A DNA stretch of 64,000 nucleotides from CAWJPY01 sp963844865. GTDB taxonomy: Bacteria > Acidobacteriota > Thermoanaerobaculia > Thermoanaerobaculales > Sulfomarinibacteraceae. Of the stretch, positions 17,811 through 28,286 are shown one piece after another. Position numbers and translations under genes: made by a program. How positions within the stretch are numbered: position 1 is the first letter of the stretch; every line of letters starts with the position of its first letter. The notes under the pieces were generated by a model. It was not told the DNA's origin. It saw nothing but the letters and a program-made list of their open reading frames with translations, and did not search any database. Location of the stretch: positions 1 through 64,000 of the forward strand of contig CAWJPY010000029.1 in NCBI GenBank assembly GCA_963844865.1. The letters are read 5' to 3'.

Positions 17811-18167
17811 GGCAAGCTCTCTCTCCGGGGTCCGTCGCTGCTCGTGGTCACGGCCCGGCCCTCTCGGCCAGAGGCCACGGCGCGGCCGTCCGCTCCACAT
17901 TGCAGATCGCAGATCGAGAACGGCAAATTCCCCGAGTCGCCCCCGTTGACTCCGGTGAGCACCCGTGCCTACGCTACCGGCATGGGAGAGGTCGTGCACG
18001 AGAGCGCCCGGCGAACGGCCGACTCCACCCCCTGTTGTCTCCGCGGTGTCGGACCGTCGCACCGTGATTGACGGTCGACGGCCGGAAGAAGGGCGGCCTC
18101 GGCGCGGGTTGCAGGACGGGAAAGAGCATCAGATCCGCCGGACCGCCCGGCGTGAAGGGAGCTCCCC
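17811..18167 (+). promoter_or_regulatory. Divergent intergenic region with a candidate promoter
   Basis: This 357-bp region separates the pyrophosphatase (leftward) and DUF1003-mprF (rightward) genes. A possible rightward promoter is TTGACT (17946-17951), 18 bp, TACGCT (17970-17975), leaving a leader of about 185 bases. The stretch CATTGCAGATCGCAGATCG near 17896 has short internal direct repeats. No gene is evident. Confidence 0.35.
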
Positions 18168-18889
18168 ATGGTCGAGAAGCCTCCCAAGCCGTTCACCTGC
18201 CCGGTCTGCCACGAGAACCGCGCCGACAGCCAGCGGGTGGATGGCGAGGTCGTGCGTCCCACCATCGTCGCCCTGATCGAGAAGGACCACCCCTCCTGGA
18301 GCCAGGAGCAGCCCGTCTGTCAGACCTGCCTCAACCGGTACCGGGTGGACTACGTGGAGGATGTGCTCGAGCAGGACAAGGGCGAGCTGTCGTCCCTGGA
18401 GCGGGACGTGCTGGAGAGCCTGGCCCAGCACGAGCTGGTGGCGGAGGACGTCAACGAGGAGTTCGAGCAGCAGCTCACCTTCGGGGAGCACCTGGCCGAC
18501 AGGATCGCCGAGTTCGGAGGGAGCTGGGGATTCATCATCCTCTTCGGCTGCGTGCTCGGGGCGTGGATCCTCATCAACACCGCCCTCCTGATCAAGCACC
18601 CCTTCGATCCCTACCCGTTCATCCTGCTCAACCTGCTGCTCTCCTGCATCGCGGCCATCCAGGCGCCGGTGATCATGATGAGCCAGAACCGCCAGGAGGA
18701 CCGGGACCGCCTCCGCGCCGAGCACGACTACCGGGTCAACCTCAAGGCCGAGCTCGAGATCCGCCTGCTGCAGAGAAGATCGACCTGCTGCTCACCCACC
18801 AGTGGCAGCGCCTCCTGGAGATCCAGCAGATCCAGATGGAGCTCATGGGGCAGGTCGTGGGCGAGCAGCAGAAACACCTTCAGGGGTGA
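18168..18889 (+). CDS. DUF1003 membrane protein, one frameshift
   Basis: About 240 residues. The N-terminus contains two Cys pairs (FTCPVCHENRAD and QPVCQTCLNRYRV) that could bind zinc. The DUF1003 core follows: GEHLADRIAEFGGSWGFIIL, two membrane helices (about 18520-18590 and 18615-18675) and APVIMMSQNRQEDRDRLRAE, typical of the family. After RLLQ (near 18776) the conserved continuation KIDLLLTHQWQRLLEIQQIQ is one base out of frame, so a small indel is likely. Start ATG at 18168 has GAAGGGAG upstream. Function is unknown. It precedes mprF by 19 bp and is probably co-transcribed. Confidence 0.8.
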
Positions 18890-18908
18890 CGGGTCGAGGC
18901 GGGGAGAG

Positions 18909-21524
18909 ATGGGGGGCGACACCACGCCAACGTCCGCGGAACGCGATGACGGCCGGCTGTCTCGGATCGGCCGCCGGCTGGTGGTGGCCCTGGGGCCGAC
19001 CGTGGCCCTCGGTGGCTTCGTGGCGGCGCTCGTGGTGCTGCGCGGTGAGCTCCATCACTACACGTATCACCAGATCGTCCAGTCCCTACGCGGCATCCCG
19101 TACGATCGTCTGGCGCTGGGGGTGGTCCTCACCGCGTGCAGCTTCTTCACCCTGACCCTGTACGACCTCATGGCGGTGCGCTACGTGGGGCGGCGGCAGC
19201 CCTACCGGCGCATCGCCCTGGCCTCCTTCCTGGGCTACGCGTTCTCCAACAGCGTCGGCTTCTCGGCCCTCAGCGGCGGCCCCATCCGCTACCGGGTCTA
19301 CTCGTCGGCCCGCTTCTCGGCCCTCGACGTGGCCAAGATCATGGCCTTCTGCACGGTCACCCTGTGGCTCGGTTTCGCAGCGGTGGGCTCGCTTGTGTTC
19401 CTCCTCTTCCCCTTCTCCCTCCCCCCGTCCCTGCACGTCCCCCTGCTCCTCTCCAGCCGACCCCTCGGGATCGCCTTCCTCATTCCGGTCCTGGGCTATC
19501 TGAGCCTCAGCGCCGTCCGCAAGGGCACCCTCACCATCAAGGGTTGGGAGGTGCCCCTGCCGTCGCCGCGGCTGGCGATGATCCAGCTCCTCACCGCGTC
19601 GGCGGACTGGATCGCCGCAGCCAGCGTGCTTTACGTCCTGCTCCCGGAGGGCAGCAGGCTGTCCTTCCCCGGCTTCCTGGGGGCGTTCCTGTTCGCCCAG
19701 GTGGCCGGCATCATCAGCCAGGTCCCGGGCGGGCTGGGCGTCTTCGAGACGGCCATGGTGCTGCTCATCGCCCCCACCGTGCCGGCGGCGGCCCTGCTCG
19801 CCTCCCTGGTCGCCTATCGCGGCATCTACTACCTGCTCCCCCTGGTCATCGCGGCCCTGACCCTGGCCGGGCGCGAGGTGGTGGAGCGCCGGGAGGGCGT
19901 CCGGCGCGCGGCGCGTGTGCTCGGCCGCGCCGTGCCCTGGCTGGCGCCCAACCTCCTCGCCTTCACCACCTTCGTGGGGGGCGTCATTCTGCTGGTGTCG
20001 GGCGCCACTCCCGGCATCCGGGGGCGCATGGCGTGGCTGAACGACATCCTGCCGCTGCCCATCATCGAGGCCTCCCACTTCCTCGGCAGCCTGGCCGGCG
20101 CGGCCCTGCTAATCCTGGCGCGGGGGCTCCAGCGGCGCCTGGACGCGGCCTACCACCTCACCCTGGGGGTGCTGGGTGCGGGCATCGCCTTCTCGCTCCT
20201 GAAGGGCGGGGACTACGAGGAGGCCGGGATCCTCACCCTCATGCTCCTGGCCCTGCTGCCCAGCCGGCGCCACTTCTACCGCAAGGCCTCCCTGTTCGGA
20301 GAGAGCTTCACCCTCCCGTGGGTGGTGGCCATCGGTCTCGTGCTGTTCGCGGTGGTGTGGATGGGCCTGTTCGCGTACCAGCACGTGGAGTACTCCGGCG
20401 AGCTGTGGTGGCGCTTCGCCTGGGAGGCCGGCGCGCCCCGCTTCCTGAGAGCCTGGGTGGGTGTGGCGGGGCTCATGCTGCTGGTGGGGCTGGCACGGCT
20501 GCTCCGCGCCTCCGCCAGCGAGCCCGAGGTCGGGAGCCCGGCCGACGTGGAGCGGGCGCGGCCCATCGTCGAGACCGCCGCAGGGGCGTCGGCCAGCCTG
20601 GCGTTCCTCAACGACAAGGCCTTCCTGTTCAGCGACTCCGGGCGGTCCTTCGTCATGTACGGCGTGGAGAAGCGGAGCTGGATCGCCATGGGCGACCCCG
20701 TCGGCCCGCGGGAGGAACGGGTCGAGCTGGTGTGGCGCTTCCGGGAGCTGTCGGCCCGTCACGGCGGCTGGACGGTGTTCTACGAGGTGGGGAAGGAGAA
20801 CATCGACCTCTACCTGGAGCTGGGGCTGAGCCTCCTCAAGCTGGGCGAGGAAGCCCGCGTGCACCTGGCCGACTTCTCCCTCTCGGGCAAGGGGCGCAAG
20901 GGCCTCCGTTACCAGTACAACCGGCTCGACAAGGAGGGCTGCACCTTCCAGGTGCTGCCGGCGGAGGAGACGCCCGCGGCGATGGCCGAGCTGCAGGCGG
21001 TCTCAGACGCCTGGCTCCACGACAAGGGGGCGCGGGAGAAGGGCTTCTCCCTCGGGCGGTTCGACCCCGACTACCTGCGCCGCTTCCCCGCGGCCGTGGT
21101 CCGGGACCGCGGCCGCGTGGTGGCCTTCGCCAACCTGTGGCGGTCCGGCGCCCGCGAGGAGCTGTCGGTGGACCTGATGCGCCACCTCCCCGACGGCCCT
21201 CCCGGGGTCATGGACTTCCTCTTCGTCAGCCTGCTGCTGTGGGGCAAGGAGCAGGGGTACGAGTGGTTCAACCTGGGCATGGCGCCCCTGGCCGGTCTGC
21301 CCCAGCGTCAGCTCGCTCCGGTGTGGAGCCGCCTCGGGGGCCTCCTCTACCGGCACGGCGAGCACTTCTACAACTTCCAGGGCCTGAGGGCCTACAAGGA
21401 CAAGTTCGACCCGCACTGGGAGCCCCGCTATCTGGCGTCCCCCGGCGGGCTGGCCCTGCCCATCATCGTGGGCAACCTGGCGGCCCTGATCTCCGGCAGC
21501 GTGGTCGGCGCCCTCGGCCGCTAG
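18909..21524 (+). CDS. mprF: Bifunctional lysylphosphatidylglycerol synthetase/flippase MprF
   Basis: An 871-residue integral membrane protein close to the usual MprF length (~840). Residues about 25-540 form the multi-helix flippase domain (SNSVGFSALSGGPIRYRVYS, QVPGGLGVFETAMVLLIAPT). From about residue 555 the cytosolic DUF2156 aminoacyltransferase follows (SLAFLNDKAFLFSDSGRSFV, WIAMGDPVG, YKDKFDPHWEPRYLASPGG at the end). MprF transfers an amino acid from tRNA to phosphatidylglycerol and flips the product, lowering surface charge and sensitivity to cationic peptides. ATG at 18909 directly follows GGGGAGAG. The same frame is open back into DUF1003 only because of that gene's frameshift; they are two genes. 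Confidence 0.88.
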   Translation: MGGDTTPTSAERDDGRLSRIGRRLVVALGPTVALGGFVAALVVLRGELHHYTYHQIVQSLRGIPYDRLALGVVLTACSFFTLTLYDLMAVRYVGRRQPYRRIALASFLGYAFSNSVGFSALSGGPIRYRVYSSARFSALDVAKIMAFCTVTLWLGFAAVGSLVFLLFPFSLPPSLHVPLLLSSRPLGIAFLIPVLGYLSLSAVRKGTLTIKGWEVPLPSPRLAMIQLLTASADWIAAASVLYVLLPEGSRLSFPGFLGAFLFAQVAGIISQVPGGLGVFETAMVLLIAPTVPAAALLASLVAYRGIYYLLPLVIAALTLAGREVVERREGVRRAARVLGRAVPWLAPNLLAFTTFVGGVILLVSGATPGIRGRMAWLNDILPLPIIEASHFLGSLAGAALLILARGLQRRLDAAYHLTLGVLGAGIAFSLLKGGDYEEAGILTLMLLALLPSRRHFYRKASLFGESFTLPWVVAIGLVLFAVVWMGLFAYQHVEYSGELWWRFAWEAGAPRFLRAWVGVAGLMLLVGLARLLRASASEPEVGSPADVERARPIVETAAGASASLAFLNDKAFLFSDSGRSFVMYGVEKRSWIAMGDPVGPREERVELVWRFRELSARHGGWTVFYEVGKENIDLYLELGLSLLKLGEEARVHLADFSLSGKGRKGLRYQYNRLDKEGCTFQVLPAEETPAAMAELQAVSDAWLHDKGAREKGFSLGRFDPDYLRRFPAAVVRDRGRVVAFANLWRSGAREELSVDLMRHLPDGPPGVMDFLFVSLLLWGKEQGYEWFNLGMAPLAGLPQRQLAPVWSRLGGLLYRHGEHFYNFQGLRAYKDKFDPHWEPRYLASPGGLALPIIVGNLAALISGSVVGALGR

Positions 21525-21541
21525 CGCGAGCTCGCCGGGCG

Positions 21542-21614
21542 ATCGAACCGCTGCCCGAGTCCGCGCCCCCGTCCGCGTCCGACATCAGCGACAGCGCCGG
21601 CGGCAGTGATCGGA
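21542..21614 (-). repeat. Degenerate CTGATCGC/GCGGACGCG repeat, copy 1
   Basis: On the minus strand this reads CGATCACTGCCGCCGGCGCT, then GTCGCTGATGTCGGACGCGG and a G-rich tail. The word order (GATC, CCGGCGCTGTC, CTGAT, GCGGACGCGG) matches other copies at 33170, 35448, 48282 and 59155. It lies between convergent mprF and the DUF6600 gene. Confidence 0.45.
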
Positions 21615-21647
21615 GACCCTGGGCCAACGGGATGACCACGCCTCAGA

Positions 21648-22874
21648 CTAGTGGGGGCCGCCGCCATCCCCATGGTGCTCGCCGGCATGCCCCTCGCCTC
21701 CGTGGTGCTCGCCGCCATGGGCCTCTCCGCCCCGGTGCTCGTTTCCGCGCTCGTGCTCGCCGCCAGGCCGGCGCTGCTCCTCCTGGTAGCGCTGTCGCTC
21801 CCGGGCGTGGCGCTGCTCCATCTGGTGGCGCTCGCGCTGCTGCTCGCCCCGCACGAACTGGCGCTCCCGTTCCTGCCGCTGCTGCAGCTCCTCGGGGCGC
21901 ATGCCCTCCGGAGGATGCCGTCGCTCCTGGTTCTGCTCGCGCTCGAGCTGCCGCTGCTCCTCCCGGTGTCGCCGCTCCAGGTCCCGTCGCTGGGCCTCCT
22001 GGCGCCGCTCAAACTCGTTGAAGGGCAACAGCTGATTGAAGGAACGCTGCTCCGGAGGCTCGAAGCGCTGCCCCTCCCGGAAGTGGGGACGGTAGAACTC
22101 CACCCTGCCGTGCTCGTAACGTTCGCCCCGGTGGAGGCCACGGGGAGACTCGACCCCCTCGATGCGGTAGCGGGTGATGCGGTGGCCGAACCGCCTCTCC
22201 AGCGCCTCCGGTGGGATCCCGTGGTCGATGATCCGCCCGTCCTCGATGCCGTAGCGGGTCACCACATGGGCGCGGGGCAGAATCATGACGGACCGCACTC
22301 GGGGAACGACGAAGCGGCGCACGTCCCGGTCGAGGAAGTCACGGTCGGGCACGAACACGAAGGCGCCGGGCGGGAGCATGCTCTCCAGCTCCATGTCGCC
22401 GAACTCCAGACCGACGCTCCAGCTCCAGCGCACCTGCGGCGGCAGGGGCGCCCAGCCGATGTAATCCTCGCTCTGCTCCCACATCACCCAGGCCGGGGCC
22501 CACACCGCCCCGGGCACCCACACCCAGCCCAGGTTGGCATCGTCGAACCAACGTCCGTAGTGGAAGGGCCCCCAGCCCCAGTCCCAATCCGACGCCCAGG
22601 TCCAGCCGTCGTCCGTGAGGAGCCAGTGCCCGTGGGTGTAGGGCCGCCACCCCGCGGGCACCTCGTTGGGGTACCACACCCAGCCGAAGTTCGGGGTCTG
22701 ATCCCACACCCCGTAGGGGGAGAGATCGTGGAAGAAGACGTTGATGTCCACCGTCGGACCGGGATCGGGGGCCGCCGCGGGAGCCGGCTGGGCCACGGCA
22801 GTGCCCGCCGTTCCCAGACAGAAGGAGATCCCGAGCACGCTTGCCATCAGCACCTGACCTCGCCACCCACGCAT
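21648..22874 (-). CDS. DUF6600-type WxxGxW-repeat exported protein
   Basis: A 408-residue exported protein with a signal peptide (GQVLMASVLGISFCLGTAGT then AVAQP). Residues about 45-150 are Trp/Tyr/Gly-rich with tandem W-motifs (PYGVWDQTPNFGWVWYP, GWRPYTHGHWLLTDDGWTWA, PFHYGRWFDDANLGWVW), characteristic of DUF6600/WxxGxW repeat proteins. A middle VPDRDFLDRDVRRFVVPR segment follows, then a long, highly charged Glu/Arg/Gln coiled-coil region and a His/Gly-rich tail (HGGEHHGGEGHAGEHHGDGG) that could bind metal. ATG at 22874 follows GGAGG with five-base spacing. Function of the family is unknown. Confidence 0.8.
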   Translation of the reverse strand: MRGWRGQVLMASVLGISFCLGTAGTAVAQPAPAAAPDPGPTVDINVFFHDLSPYGVWDQTPNFGWVWYPNEVPAGWRPYTHGHWLLTDDGWTWASDWDWGWGPFHYGRWFDDANLGWVWVPGAVWAPAWVMWEQSEDYIGWAPLPPQVRWSWSVGLEFGDMELESMLPPGAFVFVPDRDFLDRDVRRFVVPRVRSVMILPRAHVVTRYGIEDGRIIDHGIPPEALERRFGHRITRYRIEGVESPRGLHRGERYEHGRVEFYRPHFREGQRFEPPEQRSFNQLLPFNEFERRQEAQRRDLERRHREEQRQLEREQNQERRHPPEGMRPEELQQRQERERQFVRGEQQRERHQMEQRHARERQRYQEEQRRPGGEHERGNEHRGGEAHGGEHHGGEGHAGEHHGDGGGPH

Positions 22875-23129
22875 TGCATCCTCCCTGGTCGATCCGCGAC
22901 GTCATCGCGGTGCGGCCGGCCTCGGACCGCTCGAGCTCACATTTTCCAAGCGGCGCCGGACCCTCGCCATTCCCCCGCTACGTGCAGCAGCGGACCGCAT
23001 ATTCATGCAGGTGGGGCACCGCCCCATCACCGCCGCAGCGTCGATCCGATGTCCAACGACACCCGGGAGAGGGATCTTCGTTGAGGGACCCCGGCGCCGC
23101 CGGTGAGCGCGGGGTTGTGGGGGGGCACC

Positions 23130-23774
23130 ATGGAGACCAACCTCAGCATCGTCATCATCACCGACTCGCCGCGCCAGCACGCCGTCGCGGCGCTCGGCAT
23201 GGACAGGAGGGCCGACGGCGACAAGGTGCGCAGCGCATGGTCGGTCGACGGCGCTCTCCAGGAGCTGACCGCCGAAGCGGCCGACGCGGTGGTGCTCGAC
23301 CAGGACCTCCCGATACCGGCCTGGCTGAGCGCCCAGCGGCAGCTGCGCGAGCGTCATCCCGACGTCCCCCTGCTGGTGGTCTCCTCGCACACGGATGAGA
23401 GCCACGTCATGCTCGCCATCTCCGCCGGCGCCAGCGGCTATCTGCAACGCGGCGTCTCTGCTCCAACGGTGCTCGAGGCCGTCCTCGAGCTCAAGGCCGG
23501 CGGCGCGCCCATGTCCCGGGAAGTGGCCAGCCACGTGATCAGCGCTCTGAGGAGACACGCGCCCATGCTCCCCGCGGACGGGCCGCTCTCGGATCGCGAG
23601 CTCCTCCTCCTACAGCTGCTCTGCGACGGGCACAGCTACAAGTCGGCGGCGGCACGCATGGGGGTGGCCATGGACACCATCCGCTTCCACATCCGCAACA
23701 TCTACCAGAAGCTCCACGTCCACTCCAAGGCGGAGGCGGTGAGCACGGCCCTGCGCAGCGGCCTCGCGAACTGA
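23130..23774 (+). CDS. LuxR/NarL family response regulator
   Basis: A 214-residue regulator. The N-terminal receiver domain has the phospho-acceptor Asp in DAVVLDQDLP, the switch Ser region LLVVSSHTDE and the ASGYLQRG segment in place of the usual ..YLxK. The C-terminal LuxR helix-turn-helix is LSDRELLLLQLLCDGHSYKS to DTIRFHIRNIYQKLHVHSKA. Start ATG at 23130 is preceded by a G-rich ribosome site. The gene stands alone 87 bp before htrA. Its kinase is not adjacent; the HisKA_3-type kinases at 26-33 kb belong to the class that partners NarL regulators, so they are candidates by inference. Confidence 0.82.
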   Translation: METNLSIVIITDSPRQHAVAALGMDRRADGDKVRSAWSVDGALQELTAEAADAVVLDQDLPIPAWLSAQRQLRERHPDVPLLVVSSHTDESHVMLAISAGASGYLQRGVSAPTVLEAVLELKAGGAPMSREVASHVISALRRHAPMLPADGPLSDRELLLLQLLCDGHSYKSAAARMGVAMDTIRFHIRNIYQKLHVHSKAEAVSTALRSGLAN

Positions 23775-23861
23775 CCGGCGCCGCGCCCCAGGAGTGCGGC
23801 GACCCTCCGGGGCGTTGCACCAGAGAACAGCGAGGGGGCGAGACCCCCGGGAGGTCAGGCC

Positions 23862-24962
23862 ATGGCTCGATCCGCGCCGAGGAGAGGCGCCCCCGGAGCG
23901 CTCGCGGTGGTTCTGTGGTGCGCATCCGCCGCCGCTCAGACCGGCGCCGTTCAGGGGTCTGGCGTCCCGCCCGGCGATCCCCCGATCCAGCCCGGCTGGT
24001 CTCTGGAGATGACCGGCGACGGCCATCTGCCCACGACCGCCATGATCGAGTCGGTCCGCCGCGTCACGCCGTCCGTGGTGGCCATCAACGGGATCCGCAC
24101 CACGAAGGACGGCAAGAACACCGAGACCGAGGTGCTCAGCTCGGGGTCCGGCTTCATCGTGGACGAGGCGGGCTACGTCGTCACCAACCGCCACGTGATC
24201 GTCGGGGCCAGGAACGTGACCGTCTCCCTCAGCGACGGCCGCACCTTCAAGGCCGACCGCATCGTGGCCGATCCGGTCAACGACCTCGCCGTGATCACCA
24301 TCCCGGCATCCGGGCTCCCCACCGTCACCATCGCCCACTCCTCGAGCCTCGAAGTGGGGATGATGGTGGCGGTGATCGGCAACGCCCTCGACCGCGGTAT
24401 CAGCATGAACGGGGGCTGGATCAGCCGCCTCGGGGTGTCGGCCAAGCCGTCGGAGACGGCCACGCTCTACAACCTCATCCAGACCGACGCCCCCATCAAC
24501 CCCGGCAACAGCGGCGGGCCCATGGTCAACATGAACGGCGAGGTCGTGGGCATCACCAACGCCAAGCTGGTGGGAACGACCGTGGAGGCCGTTGGCTACG
24601 CCATCCCCACCGATCAGGCGGTGCCCGTCATCCAGGAGCTGGTACGCCGGGGGTCGGTGAGGAGGTCGTGGATCGGCGTCGTCCTGGCCACCGTCAACCA
24701 GGGCGTGGCCGACCTCTACCAGCTCAGCGCCAACCGCGGAGTCCTGGTCACCAAGGTCACCGCCGGCAGCCCGGCCGCGGCCGCGGGTCTCGCGCCGGGG
24801 GACGTCATCGTCCGTTTCGGGGGCACGCCTTACAGCACCTCCTCCGAGCTCGACACCGCCATTCGAGCCAGCCAGGCCGGCACACCGGTCACGGTCGACC
24901 TGTGGCGGAGCGACCAACGGGAGACGGTGACCGTCACACCCGAGGTCGACCCGAGGTCCTGA
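23862..24962 (+). CDS. HtrA/DegP-like serine protease with PDZ domain
   Basis: A 366-residue trypsin-like protease with an N-terminal signal (PGALAVVLWCASAAAQT). The catalytic triad is visible: His in GYVVTNRHVIV (about 110), Asp in VNDLAVITIP (about 140) and Ser in NPGNSGGPMVNMNGEVVGIT (about 216). One PDZ domain follows (IGVVLATVNQG, GVLVTKVTAGSPAAAAGLAP, GDVIVRFGG). Such proteins degrade or refold damaged periplasmic proteins. A second, membrane-anchored relative is encoded at 45816-46967. Start ATG at 23862 lies in a GGTCAGGCC context. Confidence 0.88.
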   Translation: MARSAPRRGAPGALAVVLWCASAAAQTGAVQGSGVPPGDPPIQPGWSLEMTGDGHLPTTAMIESVRRVTPSVVAINGIRTTKDGKNTETEVLSSGSGFIVDEAGYVVTNRHVIVGARNVTVSLSDGRTFKADRIVADPVNDLAVITIPASGLPTVTIAHSSSLEVGMMVAVIGNALDRGISMNGGWISRLGVSAKPSETATLYNLIQTDAPINPGNSGGPMVNMNGEVVGITNAKLVGTTVEAVGYAIPTDQAVPVIQELVRRGSVRRSWIGVVLATVNQGVADLYQLSANRGVLVTKVTAGSPAAAAGLAPGDVIVRFGGTPYSTSSELDTAIRASQAGTPVTVDLWRSDQRETVTVTPEVDPRS

Positions 24963-24980
24963 CCTGGCAGGCGACAGCGG

Positions 24981-25010
24981 CGGTGCCCGGCACCCTCTCT
25001 GGTGCTCCCG
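24981..25010. repeat. Single end of the 66-bp repeat family
   Basis: CGGTGCCCGGCACC followed by CTCTCTGGTGCTCCCGA. The same flanking words accompany the copy at 48191-48257. No full element is present. It sits between the convergent htrA and exonuclease III genes. Confidence 0.45.
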
Positions 25011-25037
25011 ATGAGCTGCCGCGCACGAAGACTGAGC

Positions 25038-25821
<784 letters not shown>

Positions 25822-26069
25822 GCGATCACCGAACAGGATACCTCAGGCACGGCGCCAGGCGCGCCATCGACCCGCACGTCTCCCGGCGCCTTCCCCGTGG
25901 TTGCCACCCCCGGCATTTCCCGACCCCGCGCGCTGGGCGGGGCGGCGCGCCACCTCGGGAAGATGCCGGAGGTGGCTCGCCCGCGCGAAGGGCTCTTCCG
26001 CCGAAGGCCGCTCTTCTCTTCCGCGCGCGCGAGGCGCTGACCGCTGGATGCCGCCGCTGATCGGGGCGG

Positions 26070-28207
26070 TCAATCGTCGCTCGCTGCTCCGGCGTCGTCG
26101 GGAGGCTCATCGCCGCGGCCCACCCGGAGGATTGCGGCCACCAATGCCGACGGGTCCCCGGTCTTGGAGAGGTATGCGGCGGCGCCCGCGGCCAGCATGG
26201 CCTCGGCGCGCTCCTGCTCCTCGAACATGGACAGACCGATGACCTGGACCTCCGGCATCTCGGCGCGGATCGCTCTGGTGGCGTCGATACCATTCATCCG
26301 GGGCATGCTCAGGTCCATGAGGACAACGTCCGGACGCAGCCGACGGGCGGACTCGACCGCTTCCCGGCCGTCCGATGCCTCCCCCACGACCTCGATATCG
26401 TCGAGCTCCTCCAGCAGCAGGCACAGGCCCTGGCGCATGACCACGTGGTCGTCCACCAGGAGGACGCGCACGGCGCCTTCCTTCTCGGGCGCCGACCGCC
26501 GACGAGCACCGGCAGGACGGGGGGAGGATGCATCGGTCCCATCCCCTCCATTCGACGGATCCAAGCCGTCGCGTGTCGCACGGAGAGGGGCGGTGAGAGC
26601 CACCCGTGTGCCGCCACCGGGGGTGCTCTCGATCTGCGCTTCGCCGCCCAGCAGGCTCAGCCGTTCCCGGAGGCTGAACAGACCGAACCCTCCGGCAACG
26701 GGGGGCGGCCGGCGCGCCACCTCCTCGGGGTCGAAGCCGATCCCCTGGTCCGAGACCACGATCTCCACCCGATCGTCCCCGTGGCGTCGCACCACCACCC
26801 TCGCGGCGGTGACCCCGGCGTGCTTGATCACGTTGAGGAGCAGCTCCCGGACCGCCTCGAAGAGCACGATGGCGATGTCCTCGCGCTCGGGGTCGGTCCC
26901 CTCCCCCACTCGAAGATCGACCACGAGGCCGTTGTGACTGTTCATGCGGCGCACGAGCCAGTCCAGGCCGGGGCCAAGACCGGCCTCGTGGAGGATGGGG
27001 GGCGACAGCTCCACGGTGAGGTCCCGGGACGCGCGCAGGGCTTGCGCCACCAGCTCCTCGGTCTGCCGCACCACCGGCAGCGTGCCCTCGTCGCAGCGAC
27101 CGACGAGGACGTTGAGACCCAGCTTGGCCCCCACCAGGAGCTGTTGGAGGTGATCGTGCAGCAGCTGCGCCAGACGTTGCCGCTCCCGCTGCTCGGCCAG
27201 GGTCAGCTCGGACGTCAGCCGGGCGAGCTGCTGCGCCCGGCGGGACAGCTCGGCCGTGCGCTCCTCCACCCGCTCCTCGAGCTCGTCCCGGGCCAGGCGC
27301 AGGGCCTCCTCGGCGCGCGCCTGCGCGCTCACGTCGAAGATCACCCCGTCGATGAACAGGGGTCGCCCGTCCTCGCCCTGGACGGGCTGCCCCGCTCGGA
27401 GCAGTGTCGCACCTCCCCGTCGGCGCGTTGGATCCGATAGCTCACCTCGAACGGTTGGCCCGCTGCGACGGCGCGGCGCACCGTCCCCACCACGCCGGGC
27501 CGGTCCTCGGCCAGGATGAAGGGATCGATGGAGCACACGTCGCCCACCCCGAGGTCGCGCTCCGAGAAGCCGGTCAGCTTCTCCAAAGCGTCGTTGAAGA
27601 ACCGCATCCTGTTGCCGTCGCGCAGATGCACCCGGTACACCACGCACGGCAGGTTGCGGGCGAGGGTGCGGAAGTCGCGTTCCGAGCGCCGCGCCTGCTC
27701 CTCGGCCTCGTGCCGGGCGGTGACGTCCACGGCCAGGCCGGCGGCCCGCCACGTCCGTCCCTTCTCGTCGCGGATGGGAAAGACCCGCGCCATCACCCAG
27801 CGAACGCTCCCGTCCGGGCGCACCACCCGATACTCCAGGAAGGCGGGGGCGGCGATGCCATCGGCCACCCTCTCCTCGATGTCCGCGCGCACCCGCTCGC
27901 GATCCTCCTCCGCCACCCCCTCCACCCACGACAACGGCTCGTCATAGAGGCTCTGTACGGAGCGCCCCCACAGGGTCTCGTAGGCGGGGTTCACGTACAG
28001 GACGTGCTGCCAGTCGGGGGTGCCGAGCCACACCACCTCCTGGAGGTTCTCGGCCAGCTCGCGGTACAGAGCCTGATCGCCCTGGATGGCCTCGGCCATC
28101 CCCAGCAGCTCCTCAGGCGACGGCGGGGCGTCCCCGGAACCGGCACTCCGCAGGCGCCGGATGAGGGTGCGCGCCGTCTCGGTCTGCGCGGAGATCAACT
28201 TGGCCAT
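26070..28207 (-). CDS. Hybrid histidine kinase PAS-PAS-HisKA_3-HATPase-REC, one frameshift
   Basis: About 712 residues, apparently cytosolic with no membrane helix. Two PAS domains (about 50-165, with YVNPAYETLWGRSVQSLYDE; and 185-300, with NDALEKLTGFSERDLGVGDV) precede a coiled coil. HisKA_3 has RERQRLAQLLHDHLQQLLVG (His near 352), then the ATPase (VRELLLNVIKHAG, SDQGIGFDP, GGFGLFSLRERL). A C-terminal receiver has Asp in DVVLMDLSMPRMNG. There is no DNA-binding output. One frame change lies near 27395 inside PAS2. It is a paralogue of the kinase at 31022-33095. It follows the cytochrome gene by 79 bp on the same strand. Confidence 0.82.
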
Positions 28208-28286
28208 GACTGTTCCCAGTGCGGTCCCGTGGTGCCCCGCGACTCGCCGTTCACAGGCGGCCGCGGGCTGTGCCGTGAGTCACTCA

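Noticed and set aside
18168..21524. A single continuous open frame that would fuse DUF1003 and MprF into one ~1118-residue protein
   Set aside because: The segment joining them is Ser/Arg-rich nonsense and the true DUF1003 end continues in another frame to 18889. MprF has its own ribosome site and ATG at 18909. The fusion is produced by one frameshift.
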